Source: Desulfoprunum sp. (lineage in GTDB: Bacteria > Desulfobacterota > Desulfobulbia > Desulfobulbales > Desulfocapsaceae). Taken from it: a stretch of 6,494 nucleotides of DNA. This document shows, piece by piece, positions 1 through 6,333 of the stretch. The translations under genes and the position numbers were made by a program. The notes below the pieces were generated by a model. The model made no database searches, had not been told where the DNA came from, and saw only the letters and a program-made list of their open reading frames with translations. How positions within the stretch are numbered: the stretch's first letter is position 1; every line of letters starts with the position of its first letter. Location: NCBI GenBank assembly GCA_030696435.1, contig JAUYSF010000079.1:1-6494 (forward strand), in the 5' to 3' direction.

Positions 1-73
1 TAAAAAATTGATAATTCAGGCGACTGCATGGATTTTCTCTGTTCAACAGCGGGTAGACTTGGGGTGTGGGCGT

Positions 74-120
74 ATTCCAATTGGAAATCAAGCGTTCTCT
101 TTTGATTGAGACAATGGAAT
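74..120. repeat. Imperfect inverted repeat (47 bases) including a 12-base palindrome
   Basis: The left arm (74-91) pairs with the right arm (102-120) in three blocks. ATTCCA (74-79) pairs with TGGAAT (115-120), TTG (81-83) with CAA (112-114), and AATCAA (86-91) with TTGATT (102-107). A80 is bulged, there is a small internal loop, and the apical loop is 10 bases (92-101). This gives about 15 base pairs. Inside the left arm, TTCCAATTGGAA (75-86) is itself a perfect palindrome. The structure lies beyond the 3' end of the operon, so it could stabilise or end the transcript, or the palindrome could bind a dimeric regulator. It lacks the GC-rich stem and T tract of a standard terminator, so the role is open. 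Confidence 0.4.
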
Positions 121-123
121 GAC

Positions 124-139
124 ACACTGGGAGCAGTGT
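124..139. repeat. Short perfect hairpin, ACACTG/CAGTGT
   Basis: Six perfect base pairs (124-129 with 134-139) enclose a 4-base loop. It sits about 50 bases past the stop codon of the last minus-strand gene and next to the larger inverted repeat at 74-120. No T tract follows on either strand, so it is at best a weak or rho-assisted 3' end structure. Confidence 0.35.
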
Positions 140-187
140 ACCTGATTGACCTTGGTTTTTCACCACGGATTGTCGAGTTTGTCGGCC

Positions 188-898
188 TTAGAATTTCGGG
201 GTTTTGGGTCTTTGGCTGAGAAAGGCCAGGAGCAAGACAAAAAAACAGAGGACGAGATTGAACATCGGAATCTGCAGGCTCGGTGGCATCAGGTAGATCA
301 TGCTGACCGCCGGGATCCAGATGAGCCAGTTGGAGATGATGATGGTGGGAATCTGCAGAATAAAGAATTTCCGGTTGAGTTTTTGCCGGGTTCGAGACAG
401 GCTGAAGTCCTGATCCTTCCAGAGAAAGACCAGGGTCAGGCAAGGTGCCGCCCAGAAGACCACGTAGATGAACTGGTCGACCAGGGTTTTGCTGATGATG
501 GTCGCCAGGTCATGGCCGCTGCCGAACAGGTGATTCTGCAGGGTATAGAAGAGGTCGACCTCGACGCCCTTTGCGGCCCAGAGCACGGTGTAAAAGATGA
601 ATTCGCGGCCTGCGTTATCGTGGATCTGGCCAGTCATTCGGAGCAGAAAAAAGGGGATGATGCCGCCGAAGATTGAGGTGGCCAGCAGGGAATAGATGAG
701 GCCGTAGCGCATCTTCAGGTCGGTGAAAAAGTGGAACACCGGCTGGGCGGCCGGCCAACCGAAGTAGGCCAGAACCAGGGCAACGGCGATGATCTGCAGG
801 ATGATACCGGGCAGCAGATTATGGCGCAGGGCCGGGGCAATACGGCTGAAGAGCTCTGTGCCATAGCTGGGTTTCTGGTGAGTGATCGTTTGCCGCAC
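188..898 (-). CDS. Integral membrane protein, Mpv17/PMP22-like
   Basis: A 236-residue hydrophobic protein of unproven function. Membrane segments are visible near residues 28-48, 66-88, 139-160, 183-203 and 208-228, with a weaker one at 100-117. The second half resembles the eukaryotic Mpv17/PMP22 family. A Leu-Val-Asp-Gln element (139-142) opens a membrane segment. A short charged stretch with a KLNR motif (173-176) follows. Then come Asn190-Trp191, Trp194, Pro196, Tyr202 and Pro205, and the protein ends in a hydrophobic helix closed by LSQR. In Mpv17 the corresponding order is LLDQ, KL-R, NYYLWP, FYLVP and YLSW. This similarity was judged by eye and is remote. Mpv17 itself is a channel-like inner mitochondrial membrane protein whose substrate is debated, so no substrate can be assigned here. 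The start is GTG at 898, immediately after the TAA of mntP (TAAGTG). This implies translational coupling, since only a weak GGGG (8 bases upstream) could serve as ribosome binding site. No earlier start fits without overlapping mntP. Confidence 0.75.
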   Translation of the reverse strand: MRQTITHQKPSYGTELFSRIAPALRHNLLPGIILQIIAVALVLAYFGWPAAQPVFHFFTDLKMRYGLIYSLLATSIFGGIIPFFLLRMTGQIHDNAGREFIFYTVLWAAKGVEVDLFYTLQNHLFGSGHDLATIISKTLVDQFIYVVFWAAPCLTLVFLWKDQDFSLSRTRQKLNRKFFILQIPTIIISNWLIWIPAVSMIYLMPPSLQIPMFNLVLCFFVLLLAFLSQRPKTPKF

Positions 899-1471
899 TT
901 AAAAGACCCCGTGTCCGTGCAGGATATTGAATCCTATCACCCAGAGCACCAGCCCCCCCAGGATCTCCGCATAGCTGCTCAGTCGTTGGCATCCCGCCAC
1001 CTTCTTGCCGAGATAGAGACCGGTGATGGTGAAACCGGCTGCGACAAGGCCGATGATTACAGCCGGGGTGACAATCGAGATATTCAACAGCGACATGCTA
1101 AAACCCACGGCCAGGGCATCGATACTCGTAGCCACCGAGAGGACGATGAGGGTCATGCCGCGGGTGGAATCTTTTTTCGTGTCGGTTTCCTCATCTTTGC
1201 CGCTCAAGGCCTCTTTGAGCATATTACCGCCGACCAGAGCGAGCAGGCCGAAGGCAATCCAATGGTCATAGTCCTGGATGTAGGAACGGACAGCCGAACC
1301 GACGGCCCAGCCAATCACCGGCATCAGGGCCTGGAACAGACCGAAGTGCCAGGAGAGGCGGAAGACCTGACGCGAGCTGACAATTTTCAGGTTGATGCCG
1401 ACGGCCAGGGCGACCGCGAAGGCATCCATGGCCAGGGCGACGGCAATGCCGAGGATATTGAGGAGTGACAT
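899..1471 (-). CDS. mntP: Manganese efflux pump MntP
   Basis: A 190-residue inner-membrane protein of the MntP (YebN, formerly DUF204) family, which exports Mn2+ and protects against manganese excess. It shows the family's internal duplication: an AMDAFAVA motif with Asp16 in helix 1 and a matching TSIDALAVG motif with Asp118 in helix 4. The length and the position of Asp16 agree with E. coli MntP. Six membrane segments are visible near residues 2-26, 36-60, 69-89, 104-126, 132-155 and 167-187. A charged loop at about 90-104, rich in Lys, Asp and Glu, divides the halves. The start ATG is fixed by the alignment, yet no Shine-Dalgarno sequence precedes it. Instead, eight T residues (coding strand) lie just upstream. 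The stop codon abuts the GTG start of the next gene. The gene lies 78 bases after korB and may be read from the kor transcript. The usual Mn2+-sensing yybP-ykoY riboswitch is not visible. Confidence 0.93.
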   Translation of the reverse strand: MSLLNILGIAVALAMDAFAVALAVGINLKIVSSRQVFRLSWHFGLFQALMPVIGWAVGSAVRSYIQDYDHWIAFGLLALVGGNMLKEALSGKDEETDTKKDSTRGMTLIVLSVATSIDALAVGFSMSLLNISIVTPAVIIGLVAAGFTITGLYLGKKVAGCQRLSSYAEILGGLVLWVIGFNILHGHGVF

Positions 1472-1549
1472 GATAAAAAAAAGCGATGGTCGGAGTTAAG
1501 GAGCGACTGCTCTGGAGTTGCCTGGCAGTTAGTTGCCGATGTGAGGGCC
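1472..1549. other. korB-mntP intergenic gap
   Basis: These 78 bases separate korB from mntP. On the coding (minus) strand they contain a 7-base direct repeat, GGCAACT, twice at a 15-base period (plus-strand AGTTGCC at 1516-1522 and 1531-1537), a short GAGC/GCTC hairpin near 1501-1512, and a run of eight T residues directly before the mntP start. The T run is not preceded by a stem that closes next to it, so it is not a clear terminator. No convincing -35/-10 pair was found. The gap is too short for a full yybP-ykoY riboswitch plus promoter. Confidence 0.5.
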
Positions 1550-2602
1550 TCAGCGGAGTCTCTCGTTGATCTTCTGCAGGGCCGCGCTGCCGGGACAGAG
1601 TTCGGTCTCCGTCAGAGTATTGAGTGGGCTCAGCGACGTAGCCAGGATTTCGTGGGTATCGCTGCTCTCCGGGTCGAGAAAGAGGATGCCGGTGAGCAGG
1701 CGCCCCTTTTCCTTTTCGGCCTCAAGGATATCCATTGATTTACGGCGGTTGGTGACATCCGGGGAGTTTGCGTTTTTATGCAGATAGATGACGCTGCCGT
1801 CATGCATGGTGACGGCCTGGGTGGTTCCTTCCTCGTACTGGGTAAGGATTTCCTGCTGCAGAGGAATGAAATCAAAGGTGCCGGTGGCCTCGATATGATC
1901 ACGGACATACTGGTAACTCTTGGTCGAACCCGAGGTGTTGTTAAAGGTGACGCAGGGCGAGATCACGTCGAGAAAGGCAATACCCTCATGCGACATGGCG
2001 GCCTTCAAAAGCGGCACGAGCTGCTGTTTGTCGCCTGAGAATCCGCGACCGACAAAGCCAGCGCCGAGCTGGATTGCCAGTTCGCAGAGGTCAATGGATT
2101 CAAAGGGGTTCGGGGCGCCTTTCTTACTCTTTGAACCCTTGTCGGCAGTGGCGGAATCCTGGCCCTTGGTCAGGCCGTAGCAGCCATTGTTCATCACCAC
2201 ATAGGTCATATTGAGATCGCGCCGCAGGACATGGATGAACTGGCCCATGCCGATCGAGGCCGTGTCGCCGTCGCCTGACACCCCAAGATAGATGAGGTCG
2301 CGATTGGCCATATTGGCCCCGGTGGCGATCGACGGCATGCGGCCGTGCACCGAGTTGAAGCCGTGGGATTTGCCGAGATAGTAAGCCGGGGTCTTCGAGG
2401 AACAGCCGATGCCCGACATCTTGACGACCTTGTGGGGTTCGACCGGTATCTCGAAACAGGCCTGGATGATGGCATTGCTGATCGAATCGTGGCCGCAGCC
2501 GGCGCAGAGGGTGGAGATGGTCCCTTCATAATCGCTACGGCTGTATCCGAGGGAATTGGTAGGTTGGCTCGGGTGGCGGAAGCTCGGGCGGGTAAAGGTC
2601 AT
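1550..2602 (-). CDS. korB: 2-oxoacid (probably 2-oxoglutarate):acceptor oxidoreductase, beta subunit
   Basis: A 350-residue cytoplasmic subunit that binds thiamine diphosphate and one 4Fe-4S cluster. With the alpha subunit it would convert a 2-oxoacid plus CoA to acyl-CoA, CO2 and two low-potential electrons. Cluster ligands are visible as CAGCGH (Cys33, Cys36), GIGC (Cys67) and SPC (Cys217). The diphosphate and Mg2+ motif is GDGD (110-113) followed by NN (138-139), then YGLTKGQ (142-148), which is typical of the family. FSGDKQQL (188-195) and the CVTFNN and GSTKSY region are also characteristic of KorB-type proteins, and the C-terminal tail of about 60 residues looks family-typical. A longer reading from GTG at 2623 is possible. 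I chose ATG at 2602 because AGGAG (2614-2610) lies 7 bases upstream and because this ATG overlaps the korA stop as ATGA, a normal coupled junction. Preference for 2-oxoglutarate over other oxoacids is inferred from the family and not proven by any residue I can name. Confidence 0.93.
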   Translation of the reverse strand: MTFTRPSFRHPSQPTNSLGYSRSDYEGTISTLCAGCGHDSISNAIIQACFEIPVEPHKVVKMSGIGCSSKTPAYYLGKSHGFNSVHGRMPSIATGANMANRDLIYLGVSGDGDTASIGMGQFIHVLRRDLNMTYVVMNNGCYGLTKGQDSATADKGSKSKKGAPNPFESIDLCELAIQLGAGFVGRGFSGDKQQLVPLLKAAMSHEGIAFLDVISPCVTFNNTSGSTKSYQYVRDHIEATGTFDFIPLQQEILTQYEEGTTQAVTMHDGSVIYLHKNANSPDVTNRRKSMDILEAEKEKGRLLTGILFLDPESSDTHEILATSLSPLNTLTETELCPGSAALQKINERLR

Positions 2603-4455
2603 GGTGTAACTCCTGGTAGACACTCTTTCTGCCCATGAGGAATACTGAGTTGTGGCAGAAGGGCTTTTATCTGGCGGCGGATAGTGTCGGCGGTAATGGG
2701 CATTCCATCGAAATGCAGGACGGAATGGAGTTTTTCAGGTACAAACCGGCCCTCGTTGATGAGGAGCATGCGCATCTGGGCATCGCGATTCTGTTCGATG
2801 ACAAAGACCTGGCCGTGCCGGTTGATAAAATCAATCACCTCCTGTCGCAAGGGGAAGGCCAGGAGTCGCAGGGTGTTGATCTCGAACCCTTCTTCGGCCA
2901 GCGCATCGACAGCCTCATAGGCGGCATGGCTGGTGGTCCCGAAAAAGAGAGCGCCAAAGGGTGCGTCAGGGTTGCAGGTTTTTTCGTGCGGGGCCGGCAT
3001 GAGCGTTTTGGCCGTTTCCCATTTGCGCAGAAGCCTCTGCATGCCGCGGGCATAGAGACCGCTGTCTTCGGTATAGGCCGAATATTCGTTATGCGAGGTA
3101 CCTCGGGTGAAGTAGGCCCCTTTATTCGGATGGGTGCCGGGATAGGTCCGGTAGCAGATACCGTCGCCGTCGACATCGAGATAGCGGCCCCACTTTTCCG
3201 GCATGGATTCAAGCGCTGCAGCATCGAGGACCTTGCCCCGGTCGTATCTGCGTGTGTCATCCCAAACCAGCGGTGCAGAGATATGGTCGTTCATGCCCAG
3301 ATCAAGATCGCTCATGATGATGACCGGGGCCTGCAGTCGCTCGGCGAGGTCGAAGGCGTCTGCTGCGAGATCAAAACACTCTTTCGGATCACAGGGGAAG
3401 AGCAGGACATTTTTCGTGTCGCCGTGGGAGGCGTAGGCGGTGGCCAGCAGGTCGGACTGCTGGGTGCGGGTCGGCATGCCGGTGCTGGGGCCGGTGCGCT
3501 GGACATCCATCAATACCACCGGGATCTCGGCATAATAGGCCAGGCCGAGGAATTCACTCATCAGGGAAACACCCGGGCCTGAGGTCGCCGTAAAGGCCCG
3601 CGCCCCGTTCCAGGCGGCACCGATAGCGATGCCGATGGCGGCCAGTTCATCCTCGGCCTGGATGATGGCAAAGCGCTTGCGACCGCTTTCCAGCTCGGTC
3701 CGGAAGAGGTTGGCATAGCGCTCGAAGGCCTCGATGACCGAGGTGGAAGGAGTGATAGGGTACCAGCCGACCACTGTCGCTCCGGCGTAGACGGCACCAA
3801 GGCCCAGGGCGCTGTTGCCGTCCATCAGGATGGCGTCGCCGGTGGCGTTGCTCTTGTGCACCGAAAGACCACAGGTCTCGGGGAAGTTGTCACGGGCGTA
3901 GGTGAAACCGATCTCTAGGGCCTGTAGATTGGGTTCCGCCAGTTTGGGTTTTTTCAGGAACTGATTGCGTATCGCATCGTTCAAGATAGAGAAATCAATA
4001 TCCAGCAGAAAAGAAAGGGCACCGATATAAATGATGTTTTTCAGCAGTTGTCGCAGGCGTGGATCAGAAAAGGCGGCATTGCAGAGTTCGGTCAGGGGGA
4101 TGCCGATCTCGGTCATATCATCCCGTCTGCAGACCTCCGGTAGCTTTTTGGTCGAATCGTAAAGGAAATATCCGCCGGGTAGGACCTCGTTATAATCCTG
4201 TATCAGGGTTTGGCCGTTGACGGCTACGGTCAGATCGACCCCGCCACGCCGTCCGAGATAACCCTGTTCGTTGATCCGGACTTCGTACCAGGTGGGCAAT
4301 CCTTGAATATTTGAGGGAAAGATGTTCTTCGGGCTGACCGGAACGCCCATCTTGAAGATAGCCTGGGCAAAGAGGTTGTTGGCGCTGGCGGAGCCTGTAC
4401 CGTTAACATTGGCAAAGCGGACGACGAAGTCGTTGGTGCGTTCTATCCTGTTCAT
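2599..4455 (-). CDS. korA: 2-oxoacid (probably 2-oxoglutarate):acceptor oxidoreductase, fused gamma-alpha subunit
   Basis: A 618-residue cytoplasmic subunit in which the gamma domain is fused in front of the alpha domain, as in Mycobacterium tuberculosis KorA. Residues about 10-195 form the gamma domain, with a GTGSASANNLFAQA motif (19-32) and a GGVDLTVA segment (71-78). Residues about 210-395 form the thiamine pyrimidine-binding alpha domain, with WYPITPST (231-238), the catalytic-region QAEDE (266-270), TSGPG (291-295) and GPSTGMPTRTQQSDL (322-336), the last being the strongest family signature. A PGTHPNKGAYFTRG segment follows (439-452). A transketolase C-terminal-like domain lies at about 500-600. 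The subunit would pair with KorB. The reading frame is open to 4503, but ATG at 4455 is preferred. It overlaps the TGA of the upstream gene as ATGA and has GGAG 4 bases upstream, and the longer form would add residues with no family counterpart. Its stop likewise overlaps the korB start. No frameshift or missing core motif was seen. Confidence 0.94.
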   Translation of the reverse strand: MNRIERTNDFVVRFANVNGTGSASANNLFAQAIFKMGVPVSPKNIFPSNIQGLPTWYEVRINEQGYLGRRGGVDLTVAVNGQTLIQDYNEVLPGGYFLYDSTKKLPEVCRRDDMTEIGIPLTELCNAAFSDPRLRQLLKNIIYIGALSFLLDIDFSILNDAIRNQFLKKPKLAEPNLQALEIGFTYARDNFPETCGLSVHKSNATGDAILMDGNSALGLGAVYAGATVVGWYPITPSTSVIEAFERYANLFRTELESGRKRFAIIQAEDELAAIGIAIGAAWNGARAFTATSGPGVSLMSEFLGLAYYAEIPVVLMDVQRTGPSTGMPTRTQQSDLLATAYASHGDTKNVLLFPCDPKECFDLAADAFDLAERLQAPVIIMSDLDLGMNDHISAPLVWDDTRRYDRGKVLDAAALESMPEKWGRYLDVDGDGICYRTYPGTHPNKGAYFTRGTSHNEYSAYTEDSGLYARGMQRLLRKWETAKTLMPAPHEKTCNPDAPFGALFFGTTSHAAYEAVDALAEEGFEINTLRLLAFPLRQEVIDFINRHGQVFVIEQNRDAQMRMLLINEGRFVPEKLHSVLHFDGMPITADTIRRQIKALLPQLSIPHGQKECLPGVTP

Positions 4456-6230
4456 TTGTCTCCAGCCTGGGCTGAGTGGTAGGTAAATTTCAGCATTTCC
4501 CATGAGGCAGTGGGGCAGCGCTCGGCGCAGAGGCCGCAGTGCAGACAGACATTTTCGTCTTTGACCATGATCCTGCCGGTGGGCAGGGGCGGTGAAACAT
4601 AGAGGGACTGCGAGAGGTTCTCGGCCGGGATCTGCAGACGCGAGCGCAGATCGGTTTCTTCGCCATCCGCAAGAAAGTTGATGCAGGTCACCGGGCAGAT
4701 ATCAACACAGGCATCACATTCTATACAGGTCTGGGCGATGAAGATGGTCTGGACGTCGCAGTTCAGGCAGCGTCTGGCCTCCTTGTGGCCCTTTTCTTTA
4801 TCAAAGCCCAGTTCCACCTCAAGCAGGCGGTCTTTGAGGGATTTGACCTTTTCGATCACCGACACAGCCTGACGTTTGTCGTCAGTGACCTGACTTTCAT
4901 AAAGCCATTCATGGTAGCCCATTTTCTGGCCGAACAGATTGACCTTGGGGTGAGGCCTATTTCCCAGATCCTCCCCTTGGCAAAATAGATCGATAGAGAT
5001 GGCGGCCTGATGGCCCTGAGCCACCGCGGTAATGACATTTCTCGGGCCGAAGGCGGCATCACCGGCAAAAAAGACCTGTTTGAGGGTCGACTGGTGGGTG
5101 ATCTCGTTGAGCAGCGGCAGGCCCTTTTGGGTGAACTGGAGGCCGAGGTCCTTTTCTATCCACGGGAAGGCGTTCTGTTGGCCTACTGCCAGAAGAACCT
5201 CGTCGCATGGCATAAAGACGGGCTCTTCCCCCGTGGAGGCGAGTTTGCGCCGGCCATTCTCATCGAGGCGGCCTACCACCCGATCAAAGCGCATGCCCAC
5301 AAGGCGGCCTTTCTCCACAACAAATTCCAGAGGCACATGATTGTCGATGACCGGCACATCCTCATGCAGGGCGTCTTCTATCTCCCAGGGCGAGGCCTTC
5401 ATTTCAGTTCGGGGGCTGCGTACCACCACCCGGACGTCCTCGCCGCCCAGTCGACGCGCGGTCCGGCAGCAGTCCATGGCAGTGTTGCCGCCACCGAGGA
5501 CGAGGACCCGTTTGCCGATGCGGGCGACATGACGGTAGAGCACAGCCGCCAGCCAGTCGATGCCGACATGGATGTAGGCGTCGCCTTCCTTACGCCCCGG
5601 CAGTTCGGGCAGATCACGGCCGCGGGGGGCGCCGGTACCGATAAAAATCGCGTCATAGCCCTTGTCGAGCATCGCTTTCAGGCTTCTGACATAGTGATTG
5701 AAGTGGCAGGTAACACCCATATCAAGGATATAGTTCACCTCTTCATTCAGGACCTCAGCCGGCAGCCGAAAGGAAGGGACTTGGGTGCGGATAAATCCGC
5801 CGGCGGCTGCCTGATTGTCATACAGATCAACCTGATAACCCAGGGGCAGGAGGTCGCGGGCGACGGTCAAAGATGCTGGGCCGCCACCGATCAGGGCGAT
5901 TTTCTTGCCGTTTTTTGCTGTCGGAACGCTCGGCAGGCGGTTTTTGATTGAATCCTTGTTGTCGGCAGCCACCCGTTTCAAGCGGCAGATGGCCACCGGT
6001 TCTTTTTCTATGCGGCCTCGCCGACAGGCCGGTTCGCAGGGCCGGTCGCAGATCCTGCCGAGGATGCCCGGAAAGACATTGGAAACCCAGTTGATCATAT
6101 AGGCATCATCGTAACGACCGTCGCTGATCAGGCGGATGTACTCCGGGACGGGGGTATGGGCGGGACAGGCATATTGGCAGTCAATGACGTTGTGGAAATA
6201 TTCAGGATTCTCTGTCTGAGTCGGTTTCAC
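4452..6230 (-). CDS. GltD-like FAD/NAD(P) oxidoreductase with C-terminal double 4Fe-4S domain (KorC-like)
   Basis: A 592-residue flavo-iron-sulfur protein, first gene of the kor cluster. The N-terminal Fe-S region has Cys18-x3-Cys22-Pro, then Cys61-x3-Cys65-x3-Cys69 followed by RRG, the pattern of GltD-like proteins. The FAD Rossmann motif is GGGPAS (115-120). The NAD(P) Rossmann motif is GGGNTAMD (246-253), and the usual FAD-closing GD is at 390-391. A linker rich in charged residues ends with Cys488-x2-Cys491. Two ferredoxin motifs follow: Cys502/505/508/512 and Cys562/565/568/572. This domain order fits a protein that exchanges electrons between the Kor cluster and NAD(P)H, as described for KorC of the 2-oxoglutarate:NADP+ oxidoreductase of Azoarcus evansii. 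Assignment to that role rests on the ATGA overlap with korA. Glutamate synthase is unlikely because no large GltB subunit is nearby and the C-terminal clusters are extra. The start is GTG at 6230, with AAGGG (6243-6239) 8 bases upstream. The next Met is residue 45, after the first cysteines. NADPH versus NADH preference cannot be read here. Confidence 0.92.
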   Translation of the reverse strand: MKPTQTENPEYFHNVIDCQYACPAHTPVPEYIRLISDGRYDDAYMINWVSNVFPGILGRICDRPCEPACRRGRIEKEPVAICRLKRVAADNKDSIKNRLPSVPTAKNGKKIALIGGGPASLTVARDLLPLGYQVDLYDNQAAAGGFIRTQVPSFRLPAEVLNEEVNYILDMGVTCHFNHYVRSLKAMLDKGYDAIFIGTGAPRGRDLPELPGRKEGDAYIHVGIDWLAAVLYRHVARIGKRVLVLGGGNTAMDCCRTARRLGGEDVRVVVRSPRTEMKASPWEIEDALHEDVPVIDNHVPLEFVVEKGRLVGMRFDRVVGRLDENGRRKLASTGEEPVFMPCDEVLLAVGQQNAFPWIEKDLGLQFTQKGLPLLNEITHQSTLKQVFFAGDAAFGPRNVITAVAQGHQAAISIDLFCQGEDLGNRPHPKVNLFGQKMGYHEWLYESQVTDDKRQAVSVIEKVKSLKDRLLEVELGFDKEKGHKEARRCLNCDVQTIFIAQTCIECDACVDICPVTCINFLADGEETDLRSRLQIPAENLSQSLYVSPPLPTGRIMVKDENVCLHCGLCAERCPTASWEMLKFTYHSAQAGDK

Positions 6231-6241
6231 GGGATCATCCC
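6231..6241. promoter_or_regulatory. Palindrome covering the ribosome binding site of the first kor gene
   Basis: GGGAT-C-ATCCC is a perfect 11-base inverted repeat that ends exactly at the GTG start (6230) of the FAD/Fe-S oxidoreductase gene. On the minus strand it includes most of the AAGGGA ribosome binding site. It could be a small operator or a weak RNA structure that lowers initiation, or it may be chance, since the arms are only 5 bases. Confidence 0.3.
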
Positions 6242-6333
6242 TTGTCTGGAAAAAGAGAAGTTGGTAAAAAAGAAAGTACCTCTCAACAGTGTAGTATATT
6301 TGTCTGAAGATACATATAAGAATTTTTCTCTGT

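Larger units (their letters stand above)
1..187. other. 3' flank of the operon: inverted repeats, no convincing gene
   Basis: These bases lie downstream of the last minus-strand gene and run to the window edge. They are visibly more AT-rich than the genes. They hold a 12-base palindrome, a longer imperfect stem-loop and a short perfect hairpin, each listed separately. On the minus strand, the frame of the preceding gene stays free of stop codons from its TAA to the window edge (about 62 codons). GTG codons at 166 and 163 could start an ORF there, but no Shine-Dalgarno sequence precedes them and I do not recognise the translation. No RNA gene was recognised. A rho-independent terminator is expected here, but no hairpin is directly followed by a T tract on the minus strand. 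Confidence 0.5.

Noticed and set aside
146..676. Open frame of 176 codons on the plus strand, and a similar one at 731-1468
   Set aside because: Both are antisense to clear membrane-protein genes. Their strongly hydrophilic, Asp/Glu/Gln-rich translations are what antisense of hydrophobic codons gives.
1474..1512. Rho-independent terminator between korB and mntP (T8 run)
   Set aside because: The nearest stems (GTCG/CGAC and GAGC/GCTC) are only 4 pairs and do not close next to the T run, which itself sits right at the mntP start.
1472..1549. yybP-ykoY manganese riboswitch upstream of mntP
   Set aside because: The gap is only 78 bases and I could not find the conserved paired elements of this riboswitch.
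2603..2623. Longer korB start at GTG 2623
   Set aside because: It would add seven residues encoded within korA. ATG 2602 has a well-spaced AGGAG and the ATGA overlap.
2635..3582. Open frame of 315 codons on the plus strand opposite korA
   Set aside because: It lies wholly inside the well-supported korA gene on the other strand. Its translation has no recognisable fold pattern and is explained by GC-biased codon positions of korA.
4456..4503. Longer korA start at 4503
   Set aside because: It would overlap the upstream gene by more than 50 bases, and the added residues come before the normal gamma-domain start. ATG 4455 fits the coupled ATGA junction.
5010..5951. Open frame of 313 codons on the plus strand opposite the FAD/Fe-S oxidoreductase gene
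   Set aside because: It is antisense to motif-rich coding sequence and its translation resembles no family I know. It is a mirror of the real gene.
4452..6230. Glutamate synthase small subunit (GltD) as the function
   Set aside because: The core is GltD-like, but there is no GltB nearby, two extra C-terminal 4Fe-4S motifs are present, and the gene is coupled to korA.
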